Assembly (NCBI RefSeq): GCF_014839805.1
Contig: NC_051117.1
Span: 2,728,001-2,792,000 of the forward strand
Direction of reading: 5' to 3'
From: Manduca sexta
Taxonomy: Eukaryota; Arthropoda; Insecta; Lepidoptera; Sphingidae
DNA: 64,000 nt
Numbering within the stretch: position 1 is the first letter of the stretch; the number at the start of each line of letters is the position of its first letter. Made by a program: the position numbers and the translations under genes. Below the pieces are notes generated by a model. It was not told where the DNA came from. It did not search any database and saw only the letters and a program-made list of their open reading frames with translations. Shown here piece by piece: positions 37,386-47,330 of this stretch.

Positions 37386-37650
37386 GCTTATTTGTCTGGT
37401 ATGGTCTATGCGGGCCGCTTCTAACAGCTCAGTCTGTAAATCAGGAGAGGCCTATAATTAGCAGTGGACTTTTTGTTGCTGGGGATAATGGTGGAGTTGA
37501 GTTTGAATCGAAATGTAGACTGAATGATGGATAAGCTAATTTGTCTGGTATGGTCTATGGATGCGGACCGCTTCTAACTGTAAGCTCAGTCTGTAAATCG
37601 GTAGAGATCTATGTTCAGTAGAGGACTTTCTGTTACTGGGGATGATGCTG
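37386..37650 (+). repeat. Tandem pair of about 148-bp units, LINE 3'-end like
   Basis: 'tttgtctggtatggtctatg' and 'ctcagtctgtaaatc' recur at about 37390 and 37538, each followed by 'agtggactt/agaggacttt' and 'ctggggat(a/g)atg'. The unit resembles the terminal sequence of moth LINEs. It is either a local tandem duplication or two insertions at one site. Confidence 0.6.
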
Positions 37651-38937
37651 CTCTATGGTAGAGCAACACTGTTTTTACCGTCTAAACGGACTGGTTCGAT
37701 AGTCAATGCTGGTCTTTGAGAACGGGTTGAGGAATTATATTCACCGTCTACTAAGTTTCTATGAAAAGCCATCTGGGTGTGCATCAGCTTTGTTTATTTA
37801 CGCTGTATGTATACAAGCATTGTTATGTTCCATTTTGAAGGACATAGTTGCTAGTGTCATTTGTGGTTTTTTTTTATTTGAAGTATATTTTTATATGAAA
37901 AAATAATTAATAATTACATTTTTGGTACTTTTTTGGGTAGTTGTAGCGTTAAGAGTTCGTAATAGACAGATTTTTTTTTTTTTATTTGAACCGATTCCTT
38001 TCAAATTGGAAAAAAAGGATATCAAAATACGCATGTGTCTGCATTTACTGCATTAACTACAAACACTGCAATGTCCTACAAATAAATAAAGTTCATATTG
38101 CCTTGGCAGATAATGACGATACTGCAGTATTGGATATAGTCCAATTTCGTATATAGTTGAGTTATTTCTATAAGTTTAATGTCAGCGTACATGAAAACGA
38201 ATAAAATAATTTATTACACCCATTTTGGTTCGTACATTTTCCATCTATTGCTAGTTCATTTATTTATTTATAATTAGGACAACCAGTAGTTATAACATTA
38301 TAAATAGCTCCAATAAAATATAACAGTAATGATAGGTTTAAATGCACAATATTTTAAGGTGTCACAGCATGCATTGACAAAAATAACACCACACATATTA
38401 ATACTAACTAGACATACATCATTAATGCGTACTATTTTACAAATAAAAGTAGCTACTAGTTCAGAATGCTTATCCACAAGACAAAGACAGACATGAAACT
38501 AAGTTTTGTTAATATCCGTTTTAAAAGAATCTTGATTGAACACAAAGATATATCACGTTGATAATGTTGCCTTGTGATAGATTAAAGGCAAGAGACAGTG
38601 TAAACAAAAGATAATTGATAACTAGAAAGTATGAGTACAAAATATTAAGAAAAAGATTAAAGAATTTTTCTGTATGTTTTGCATCGCGAAGTTTCTATAC
38701 ATTTTGTATGAAAGAGTCGCCGAAAAGACATATGTCCGCGCCCCGGCCGCGTCTTACATATTTTCTGTGTGTCCTGCGCATAAGACTAATTTGTCATGGG
38801 AAAGTCCTAAACTGTTGAATATCTTTGCATGATATGATGATGATGATGGCATATGACTTACAAACCAAGTATTTAAATATAGAAATTGTATAGCTGATAA
38901 ATTAAAACATTTATTTTTACAGCTTCTATTCTTTTTA
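37651..38937. other. AT-rich non-coding DNA
   Basis: No domain-bearing frame is present. A T homopolymer run lies at about 37970-37983, and a short GATGAT microsatellite at about 38835. Confidence 0.35.
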
Positions 38938-39150
38938 CTAATATTGTAATTGCGAAAATATGTGAAAACGTTTGGATGTTTGTTCGAAGAAAACGCAGAA
39001 ATGACTGGACGGATTTTTATGAAATTTGGTATGGGGATAGTTTAAAACCCTGGGAAGATTATAGGCTACTTTTTATCCCGGGAAAATATATATTCGGATT
39101 TTTATCCCGGAAAAATCCATCACGCGCGAGGCCGCGAGCAAGAGCTAGTA
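38938..39150 (+). repeat. Dispersed repeat family E copy
   Basis: From 'ctaatattgtaattgcg' through 'gacggatttttatgaaatttgg' to 'cgcgaggccgcgagcaagagctagta'. The phrase 'tttttatcccgg' is partly duplicated inside it. Confidence 0.6.
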
Positions 39151-39590
39151 AATAATAAAAATACAGAATGTTACTGAGCCAATACAGTTTCGTCTAACAC
39201 CCATCACCTTGATGGATCTGTGGTTAGTTATAAATAACCGTTATGCAACGTTATCTAAACCTTGTCCTTAACGAGAATGTTTTACGTAAACACCTCATAA
39301 CCAGTTCTGCTTAATAAATATTTATAAACGATCTAATGGTGTTGCCTTTGTATTACTACTTACTGCTTTCAATAAAGATGTTTGACGCTATCTTCATATT
39401 GATAATGGTCAATAAAATGGTTCAAACAGGATAAATGACATCCTTAAAATAATCAAATACTTTTTCTGTTTTTTTATCGAAATAAATTATCTGGACAATC
39501 AAAATTTGGCAGCGTATGGAACGCAACCATCTGTTCCTCTATAGCGGTGTAAACCTTTACGCCGCTTAAAAAATATATCAAAATATTACT

Positions 39591-39800
39591 TCGTCGGTGG
39601 CGTAGTTGTATAACGGTACTGTAGAGCTGAGGTTTCGGATTCGAATCCGAATTTGGGGAATTTGATGTTGAGTTTTCAGTATCAGCCCGGAGTCTGGAAT
39701 TTGTGCCCGATTTGGCGATAGGCTCGCTCCCATCAAATCATGAAACGGTATACACAATGCGAATAGTAGCTCTACCCTTCGGGAATAAAAAGTGTGTTTT
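39591..39800 (+). mobile_element. tRNA-derived SINE family B, reference copy
   Basis: A tRNA-like head has box A-like GGTGGCGTAGTTGTA (39597-39611) and box B GATTCGAATCC (39638-39648). The body follows with 'cagtatcagcccggagtctg', 'gtgcccgatttggcgatagg' and 'ctctacccttcgggaataaaa'. This is a distinct family from SINE A. Other pieces lie at 5789, 50571, 52397 and 54296, across the retrotransposon at 55880/62251, and inverted near 41270. Confidence 0.75.
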
Positions 39801-40173
39801 GTATGTGTTTCCTTGTTAAATAGCTGTGTTCCATGATAATTACTAACTATTCTGAAGTTGCTAATGGTTCTAGAAACCGCAGTTCTGTTGGTGTTGCTAC
39901 TGTTAAAAGGTAGTGGCGTTTACAATTAACCGAGGTAGTTGCTCTTCTCATATTGCTAAATGTTAAAGTTTGTTAAGATGATTGGATGTCGCTTAGAAGT
40001 AAATCTATGCCTACATCGCTGGATTTGAATGAAATTCGACAAAGATATTCCGTATTAATATACTTTAATCTAATATGTTACACTTTTCGTCCTCCTTTTT
40101 TGTCTATCATTGCTTTTATCTCAGTAAACACAGCGAACTCTTACTTTTCTTTTAGCCGTAAAAAGGATTATCT

Positions 40174-40497
40174 GCATCATCATCATAATCCTTGTATTAT
40201 ATACTGTCCCGCTGTTGGGCATGGGCCTCCTCTACTACTGAGAGGGATTAGGCCTTAGTCCTCCACGTTGGCCTAGTGCGGATTGGTAGACTTTACACAC
40301 CTCCAAAATTCCTATAGAGAATTACTCAGGCATGCGTGTTTCCTCACGATGTTTTCCTTCACCGTTAAAGCAAGCGATAATTCACATAGAATACACACAT
40401 CATTTTTAGCAAAGTCAGAGGTGTGTGCCCTTGGGTTTTGATCCTGCGGACATTCGTCTCGGCAGTCCGTTCCACACCTAACGAGACTATCGCCGTT
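40174..40497 (-). mobile_element. tRNA-derived SINE family A, near full copy
   Basis: Minus-strand copy starting with a (CAT)n-like tail and ending at 'gagactatcgccg'. A target duplication is not evident. The box A region is altered ('cctaacgagactatc'), so pol III activity is doubtful. Confidence 0.75.
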
Positions 40498-40589
40498 TCG
40501 CTGCTTATCTTATTTGATCCCAACTCTCAGTAATATATAAAAACACCATCTTCAGACAGAAAGTTATTTACGTCACTATGTCTCCATCG

Positions 40590-40690
40590 TAAGACATCGG
40601 CCGGCCAATCGGAACGCTGTACTCTGCCACACCGACTTTGCACAAGAACCGTTGCGTGTGTTTAAGTATTCGACTTGTACGGTTTGCTAT
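40590..40690 (+). promoter_or_regulatory. CCAAT promoter-like segment ending at a splice donor
   Basis: 'ggccggccaatcgg' at about 40599-40612 is followed by CpG-containing sequence and ends 'tttgctat' before GTGAGTAA at 40691. Similar in kind to the segments at 34655 and 43660. A non-coding first exon is possible, not proven. Confidence 0.3.
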
Positions 40691-40974
40691 GTGAGTAATG
40701 AATTATTTTTAAGTATTTGTACAATTGAATGATCGCTTGTTTCACGATCAGTGTACAAGTCATTTTACCTTCTATACGAATTATAAAACAAAGTCCTCTT
40801 TTCTGTCTGTCTGTATGTTACCGATTATGTCAAATATAAAAAAAAGGTTAGAATAACTTATGGTAAAGCGATGTTTTCAAAAAGATAAGTAGGTATATGA
40901 TTTCAATTATTAACGCAATGTCAATTGACACTGCAAAGTGTAAACAGGTGTAACAAGGTGAATAATAGAATAAA

Positions 40975-41245
40975 CCCCTTATTCATAAACGTTATTTATC
41001 TAAGGACGGAGCATTACTGTGATAAGATGTCTGTTTCTCAGTGCTGACGGCATGGCAGCCTTCGCAGTGCGTAGACATAGGGCCGTTGTGATTGGCTAAC
41101 ATTAAGATACAACTTAAATCTAGTTGGCAGTCAGATAAACAAAGCTGAACAAACAGCAAACCATCAGATAAACAAAGCTGAGATACAGACTTGTTATCAC
41201 AGCAATGCTCCGTCCTTAGATAAATAACGTCTATGAATAAGGGGG
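40975..41245. mobile_element. MITE with about 50-bp terminal inverted repeats
   Basis: 'ccccttattcataaacgtta' and the 30 following bases, including 'ctaaggacggagcattactg', reappear inverted at 41196-41245 ('agcaatgctccgtccttag' to 'tatgaataaggggg'). The central part holds a partial internal repeat, 'cagataaacaaagctga' twice. There is no coding capacity. The target duplication is unclear (TA on both sides at slightly different distances), so the superfamily is not assigned. Confidence 0.75.
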
Positions 41246-41269
41246 TATCTTTATGCTTAAAGTATCACA

Positions 41270-41530
41270 GAGAAAGAATTGGTACACTCACTTTTTATAT
41301 AGTTTCCATCTGTACGTATCATGCCTTTGCCCCAGAAGGGGTAGGCTGAGGAACAACCGGGGCACCTAGTTTTCGCCAAATACGTTCCATTCCATGGTAG
41401 CGAGCTTATGATCATATAGGGCACAAATTCCAGTCCACGCTAAACCATCATCATTAGGTTTCCTACCTGGAAATCGAACACAAGACTTCACTGTCGAGAG
41501 ATCATATTGTCACTACAACAAAGGGACAAC
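41270..41530 (-). mobile_element. Inverted copy of tRNA-derived SINE family B
   Basis: Reverse-strand order is recognisable: 'ccagaaggggtaggctgagg' (3' body), 'gcacaaattccagtccacgct' (middle) and 'cctggaaatcgaacacaag' (box B side). It is diverged and has no visible target duplication. Confidence 0.5.
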
Positions 41531-41740
41531 TACGCTATCAGTCTTAAAAAACAATTTATTCACACAATAACAGTAAAAATTCACCAAGTCCCATCAATTA
41601 AATAAAATATAGAGCAGTGCCAACAAGCAGATAGCGAATATTTATACCCAACCTTCGCACACAAGTATTTTTATTCGAAGTTCAATATCCCAATAAATTT
41701 ACAAATATTTTATTCCGAGAAATAGGATAAATATAGTCCG

Positions 41741-41884
41741 TGTGTGCAGTTGTCGTTTGTTTTGAGTGCATTACGGTTATTTTTATCTAACTACGCGAAA
41801 GAGAGTATTTCAAAAGTATAAACTACGTATTATTTTTTTTCCAACTACGTTGAAGATAGTGTCTCAGAAATCAGAATTATATAG
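41741..41884 (+). other. Possible non-coding first exon (candidate d)
   Basis: 'gcagttgtcgttt' at 41746-41758 resembles an arthropod initiator, and the stretch ends 'ttatatag' before a GTAAGTTT donor at 41885. No coding sequence is present. The same 'cagttgtcgt' decamer opens the candidate exon at 43660-43775. Confidence 0.25.
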
Positions 41885-42264
41885 GTAAGTTTGATTAGGA
41901 TCTATGAAGTGTACTATTATTTCGACTAAAGTAAATTTATTCCGTGGAAAAAGTTTTTTATGCGGTTATTTTGAAAATAGAATGTTAAAATATTTTTTAA
42001 TTCTTTGAGTTTTTTTTCTAATTATATTTTTTTAATTAGGACTGTAGCTAAATTATAGATTGCAATCTCTATGATAGAATCGATTACTTTTTCGCTGTGT
42101 ACCATGATATTGTATTTTCTGTGCCTTTAAACTAAATAGGTTTTATTCGATCAGGTGTCTGAATTGCGTTTTTATAGATACGACAATAGTATGATAATAT
42201 TACAAAACCAGTATGACGGAATCTGGTCTAAACTGAAAAAAAAATGAAAACAGCGTTGTAAAAC

Positions 42265-42355
42265 TTTTTTTCGGATTTTATCGTTCTTTTTTTAAATCTA
42301 TTAATTTTCTCCCGACATTTCGACGATTTTGCCGCCTTCATGGTCTTGGCGTATT
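42265..42355 (+). repeat. Dispersed repeat family D, truncated copy
   Basis: 'tttttttcggattttatcg' then 'ttttctcccgacatttcgacg' and 'gccttcatggtc'. It breaks off before the 'cggggcggact' block. Confidence 0.55.
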
Positions 42356-42576
42356 ATTTCAGACAGATATTTTTAACAAACAGATAGTTTTTAATATCTG
42401 CGGCTTAACACTGCGCAGTCTGATTTCTTGTTGACTTAATTATCCGACTATGTGGCCTCCTTCGCCATTCAGGGATAGGCAAGAAGTCTAATAAAAGGGG
42501 AATACTCACATTTCGCCAATATTTTGATCTCATATAATATTTATATACGAGTCTGGGTTCTACATGGTTTATTTAT

Positions 42577-42800
42577 AAAGCTAAGTTTAGTCTAGCAAGT
42601 TCTCGCAGCGATATATTGCGCATAAACTTCAGATACGTTTGCAATAATTCTATAATACTATACAGCCCCTCACCGCAGTTCTGCAAGCATCAAAAATCTT
42701 TGTTAAATTGCTTGCGGAAGTTAACCTCTGTAAATTTTCTTGCTAAAATACCTAGTGAATATAAACTTGGCACAGTCACTGTTGGCGCTGGTGAAATGTA
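42577..42800 (+). repeat. Dispersed repeat family H, copy 1
   Basis: 'taaagctaagtttagtctagc' and, after about 120 bases, 'ctgcaagcatc' and 'tgcggaagttaacctctg' recur at 46995-47330. It is non-coding. Confidence 0.45.
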
Positions 42801-42901
42801 ATTTTCAAGGATTACTTTTGTATCCAGTCTTGGAATGTTATGGATAGCCTAGCGATAAACACAACAGCTTTATATTCGGCCATGACATCGGTGAAATGTT
42901 G

Positions 42902-43143
42902 TTTTTTTATACGAGCTCTGCTAAGTGCGCCTGATAGTAAGCGAAGCGGGGTCTAATAGACTGTCGACTAACGAAAGAGTGATTACCCCTCGGCAGTCGA
43001 TACAATTATGCCGGCCTGGTGCACCGGATATATTGACTAATCCCAGAACGCGACACACTTACGTGGGTCACTATGGCGGGTCCACCTTGTGTACGGTGGT
43101 CGTTATCCGGGCGGATATAGAGTGTATCTTACCACCGGCAGAA
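42902..43143 (+). repeat. Dispersed repeat family C, copy 3
   Basis: Matches 31671-31920 along its length, with small deletions ('cgacacacttacgtgggtcac', 'gttatccgggcggatata'). Confidence 0.6.
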
Positions 43144-43204
43144 GAATTATTTACTTAATGTTTTATTGCTATATTTGAATTTAATATAAAAGTGTTATCG
43201 TCAA

Positions 43205-43300
43205 CATCATCAGCCATATAAAGTCTACTGGTGAAAATAGGCCTCCCCTAAAGAATTCCAGCCGGCCCTAAAGCGGCCTGCATCTATCATGTTGTTATTC
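43205..43300 (-). repeat. Inverted LINE 3'-end remnant
   Basis: Starts 'catcatcagccatataaagtc', the reverse of '...ggctgatgatg', the usual end of moth LINEs, and includes 'ggcctcccctaaagaattcc'. Too short for a frame. Confidence 0.35.
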
Positions 43301-43659
43301 TAGTCGTATTCTAGGGTGTAATTCACCCAAACCCTATTTTCTTGCAGTTAAACGTCTACCTCACTTTTAAGATTAAGATCTTTATGTAGAGATCTCGTTA
43401 ATCCGTTGATCCTGTGCCCTGTCGAAGGCCATGTAAATAACACTTTCGCATTTAATACAGCAGGATTGAAGGGGATATAATGGCTTACAAATTCCCAGCA
43501 TATTGATCAGGAATCTATAACTTCCTAGGTAGACCAAACTACCAAACCCTTCCGAAGCGAAAGACTTATGTAATTAACCGTTTCATGAACACGTGTATAA
43601 CTCTAAACTGTCAAAAGCAGGTAAACGCAATCTCAAGTGCGTCATACAGTACTCACAAT
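43301..43659. other. Short non-coding gap
   Basis: Nothing recognisable. Confidence 0.3.
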
Positions 43660-43775
43660 GTTCAGTCAATTGACACAGCATGTCAGTTGTCGTCTACACG
43701 CCGGAGCGAACGCCCGTGTCGGTACACGCTCTAAAGTATCGTAATAAGTGTTGTGTTGTGTTGTGTCGTTTATAG
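43660..43775 (+). promoter_or_regulatory. Promoter-like CpG segment and possible first exon (candidate e)
   Basis: TCAGTTGTCG at 43683 fits an initiator. The stretch is CpG-rich ('acgccggagcgaacgcccg') and ends 'cgtttatag' before GTGAGTAT at 43776. A (TGTTG)n run precedes the donor. It is the best-looking of the candidate non-coding first exons, but no linked coding exon is visible in the window. Confidence 0.35.
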
Positions 43776-44897
43776 GTGAGTATTGTTACACTTGACATGT
43801 TCCGTGTTCAGAAATAAAACATTTGGCACGCTCTTAGGCCGTATCCTTGAACGTTTTATTTGTACAACAGCTAAGATAGACAAGCCTGCAATACGAAAAT
43901 GTATTTAATAAACTATAAATCTGACATTATTCTGTTTGAATGGCGTGATTGCGTTTTTTGTTCTGTCTGTAATTACGATGTATCTGAGATCTTTGATCTT
44001 ATCTATTATGATATTTATTTTGCGTACGTTTGGAATTATAACCTCAAAATTTACATGAGTTAAAATCGCAATAAGTGTATTTCAAATATGACATTAGAAA
44101 ACTTTCTAATATGCTGCTAATGATAATAGAATAGCTATTTGAAATTATTGAAACCTTCACACCTCAATTCCAGAGGGGTAGACAGCGAGTACACACACAA
44201 CCTACCAAAGACATTTCTGATCATGACAGAACCATTCTATCGCTTTATAGGGATAATCCAAATTTAAGTCCAATCAGATGTTTACCTTATTGAATAACTC
44301 TAGTTATTAGTATAATCGAACATCGGCTCATGGTTTTCATAGAAGGCCACCGCCACTATACGAAAAGCTACTAGAAGAGGTAGTTATTTTAATTTTGTAT
44401 CGTTTTGGGCTAACTTATAGCTCTGCTGGTGAAGGTTCTACCAATATCTTTGGAAGCTAATAGTATCTGTGCTACTTCTATTGCTAAAAACCTAACTGCA
44501 TTGGACGTACATAAAACCGCCACTAGCAGCGGGATATTTATCACAAAATCTAACGATTTGCGTTCTAAATTCAGGCAGTGTATATCCAGCTAGACCGTCA
44601 TAATTCTACCGATTGTCAACGTGGACTAAAACATTATATTTAGACTACACTACTTAACATATAAATCCGCGTACTTCACTTCGCAGTACCAGGAAAAAAC
44701 ATTAATAAAATTAATTGCCTGTAATAAGGATTGCGACCTCTTTTTGTTGATCGATCCTTATATTGTCCTTTATATCACTTCAGGCCGGTATTATTCCTTA
44801 CGAATCGATTTGTACTTTTTTATACAACACCATATTATTTACGGCTAGTCTTTTTTTCTTTTTTTTGCCTTTTTAAAAGGTATATCATTGTTTTTTT
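43776..44897. other. AT-rich non-coding DNA
   Basis: No gene or clear repeat is seen. Confidence 0.35.
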
Positions 44898-45040
44898 ATA
44901 GTTGCCTTATAGTGTTCCTTTTTTAATAAAAACGGCATTTCTATATGAATTATAATGCCAAAGTATTATTTGTATTTTATAGTTGCCTTATAGGATTCCA
45001 TTTAAAAGAAAACGGCATTTCTATATGAATTATAATGCCA
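44898..45040 (+). repeat. Direct duplication, period 81
   Basis: 'atagttgccttatag' to 'acggcatttctatatgaattataatgcca' occurs at 44898-44960 and again at 44979-45040. The second half of each unit is identical; the first half differs by a few bases. A local duplication of unknown function. Confidence 0.75.
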
Positions 45041-45892
45041 TAAAGGTACTATTCATTATTTTGAAAATTATTATTTATTTCACATTGTCCACGATCGTTT
45101 GTAGGCACTTTCGGACCTGCTCCTGCGCTGAAATGGTTCAACTAAGCTACAGTTTATTCCTATACGAAAGGAAAGCGCCTGTACATGGATGGAAAATCTT
45201 ATCACTGTGATTTGTTTTGTTAAGATAGTTTAGGTGATTTAGACACGAAATGTTCGTCCATATTGAGTTCAAAATTGCTTGCCAGAAGCAGAATTTATTT
45301 GCCATGCTAAATACAAAAAATATTTTTCGATGAATTCCTATTGTTGTATGCATATCATAATATGATGGCAGATACTCCGCAACCCCTCATTTACAAATAT
45401 CAGATACTTACCAGCGTATCACGTCATATTTCAAAAATTGCAATATATTTCAATTAACTATATAAACAATGTTGCACAGACGTTTGATCAAATATTTGAT
45501 CAAGGCAGCACGTGATATCTGATTTATAGTAGAGCAATCATAAGTGACTGTGTGCTATGAAATATATTTTTTTGGCTTGTTTCATATGTTTCTAGAGTTT
45601 TTTATTTGATAATCATTGTATTAAACAGCTAATATAGATGGTACTTATTTTATCTGGCGCGTAGATTAGAGAATGACTTTGTATTTGGTCGTTATACATT
45701 TATGTGACGTATTTACTCACAAGTTGTGAGACAGACCCTCAATGTATTAAAAATAGCCAATAAGGGGTTAATTGATATTTATGCTATAAATAGCCGGACC
45801 CATAGCTTTGGCCACGTGTATGAGAAATATTTAAAAAGGTAGTCTATGTCCTGGGATTAAGGCTTAATTTGCAATAAATTTTATTAAAATAA
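45041..45892. other. AT-rich non-coding DNA
   Basis: No supported feature. Confidence 0.35.
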
Positions 45893-46035
45893 TATAAGTA
45901 GCTCTGAATACACTACTCACTGCTGAACTCAGGCTTCCTCTACTGAGGTTCAGATTTTGGACCATAGTTCACCACGCTAGCCTCTCGCAGGTTGGCAGAA
46001 TTCACATGCCTTGAAGATTTTTTAATTATCAAATT
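45893..46035 (-). repeat. Degenerate SINE family A remnant
   Basis: 'cactgctgaactcaggcttcctctact' and 'caccacgctagcct' followed by 'gcaggttggcagaattcaca' follow the order of the 27643 copy, with many changes. The tRNA head is lost. Confidence 0.5.
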
Positions 46036-46084
46036 AGGTCTTAATTTGAACCCCCTTTAGGGCAGTGACTAAAGATCGTCCAGT

Positions 46085-46235
46085 GGCCAAAATTCGACTG
46101 TAGAATTGATTATATTTGTAAAATATATTTTATTTCTGCACTCCTATATAAACTTTTATTATACCCAAAATCGACCGTCGAATTTAATATATTTGTAACA
46201 TATACTTTCTGCTCTATATAAACTTTTATATTATA
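46085..46235 (+). repeat. Direct duplication, period about 79
   Basis: 'aaaattcgactgtagaatt' to 'ctatataaacttttattata' is followed by a diverged second unit, 'aaaatcgaccgtcgaattt' to 'ctatataaacttttatatta'. It is AT-rich and non-coding. Confidence 0.6.
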
Positions 46236-46994
46236 TCACACTCCTCTGTACGTAAAAAAGGTTGCATAGATTTTTTCCACGTATTAATAAATCATTGATT
46301 CAATTAGAAAGTACATCCGTGTGAAGATAATGTATTCTAATACAGTAGGGACAAGTTGTTAATATGGCATGAGGATTGTTTGCATTATTAACTATTGGTA
46401 AATGTATTGTAGAAAAGTCTTCGGCTACTGGAAGCATAATTATCCAGTTTTCTCCCTATTTAGTTAATGTCGCGTCGAAACCATTTAATCAAGGTTTAAA
46501 AGGGTACTTTTCATAATCAAGACACGAAAAGTTTACTATAAACTGACATTTATTTTCTTTTCAATTAACTATTGTATTCGTTAAGAAAATCTTAATAATT
46601 TATTTGTAGTTTGATAATTAATAAATAAATAAATGTTGTTATATTCTTTGTTCACGTGTCGGTTTTTACTTGAATATGGTATGGGTAGGTTTGTCGGTGT
46701 GTCTGTTCCATTATTTCCTTTATTCCTGTCGTTAAGCTATTTGATTTGGTTTGAAGGGTATCCTAATTAACATCGGTGGTGTTTTTTCCCATCTAAGTGA
46801 TATTCCATTCATTTTTAAAATGTTTGTACGCGCATCAAAAGTTTCCGTCGTTAATTGTGTTAAGTACCCAAATAAACGATTACTTAACAAAATATCTATT
46901 AATCACCTAACGCACTGATGCATTGTGTTTATAATTAACAGATTGTACGAAGAAAGTAGTGTAATTATATTTTTAAATGAATGTTGAAGTCTGT
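46236..46994. other. AT-rich non-coding DNA
   Basis: No supported feature. Confidence 0.35.
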
Positions 46995-47330
46995 AAAGCT
47001 AAGTTTAGATTAGCAGGTTCTTGCAACTATATATTGCACAAGATCTTCTTGACTTCACTTTTGGGATGTATACTGACTGTGTGATGCATAGAAACGTAGA
47101 ATTGTGAGCACAGTGATAGTTTTAGCGAAGAAAACACAGTAAGGATAGAAGATTTGGAAGGAAAATAGTGATAAAAGTACGGTAACAGCGACAGTATTTC
47201 AATATCTCTAAACACATGCGACTTATCGCGAGTCTGCAAACCACTAAGTTAGATGTCAGCTTGCTGGTTTACGCAGTTAAAATTATTTTCGGAACACTTC
47301 TGCAAGTTTCCTAGCAAATATAAATTTCTC
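46995..47330 (+). repeat. Dispersed repeat family H, copy 2
   Basis: Shares 'taaagctaagtttagattagcagg' with 42577 and, further on, 'ttctgcaagtttcctagcaaatataaa'. It has about 110 more internal bases than copy 1. Confidence 0.4.
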
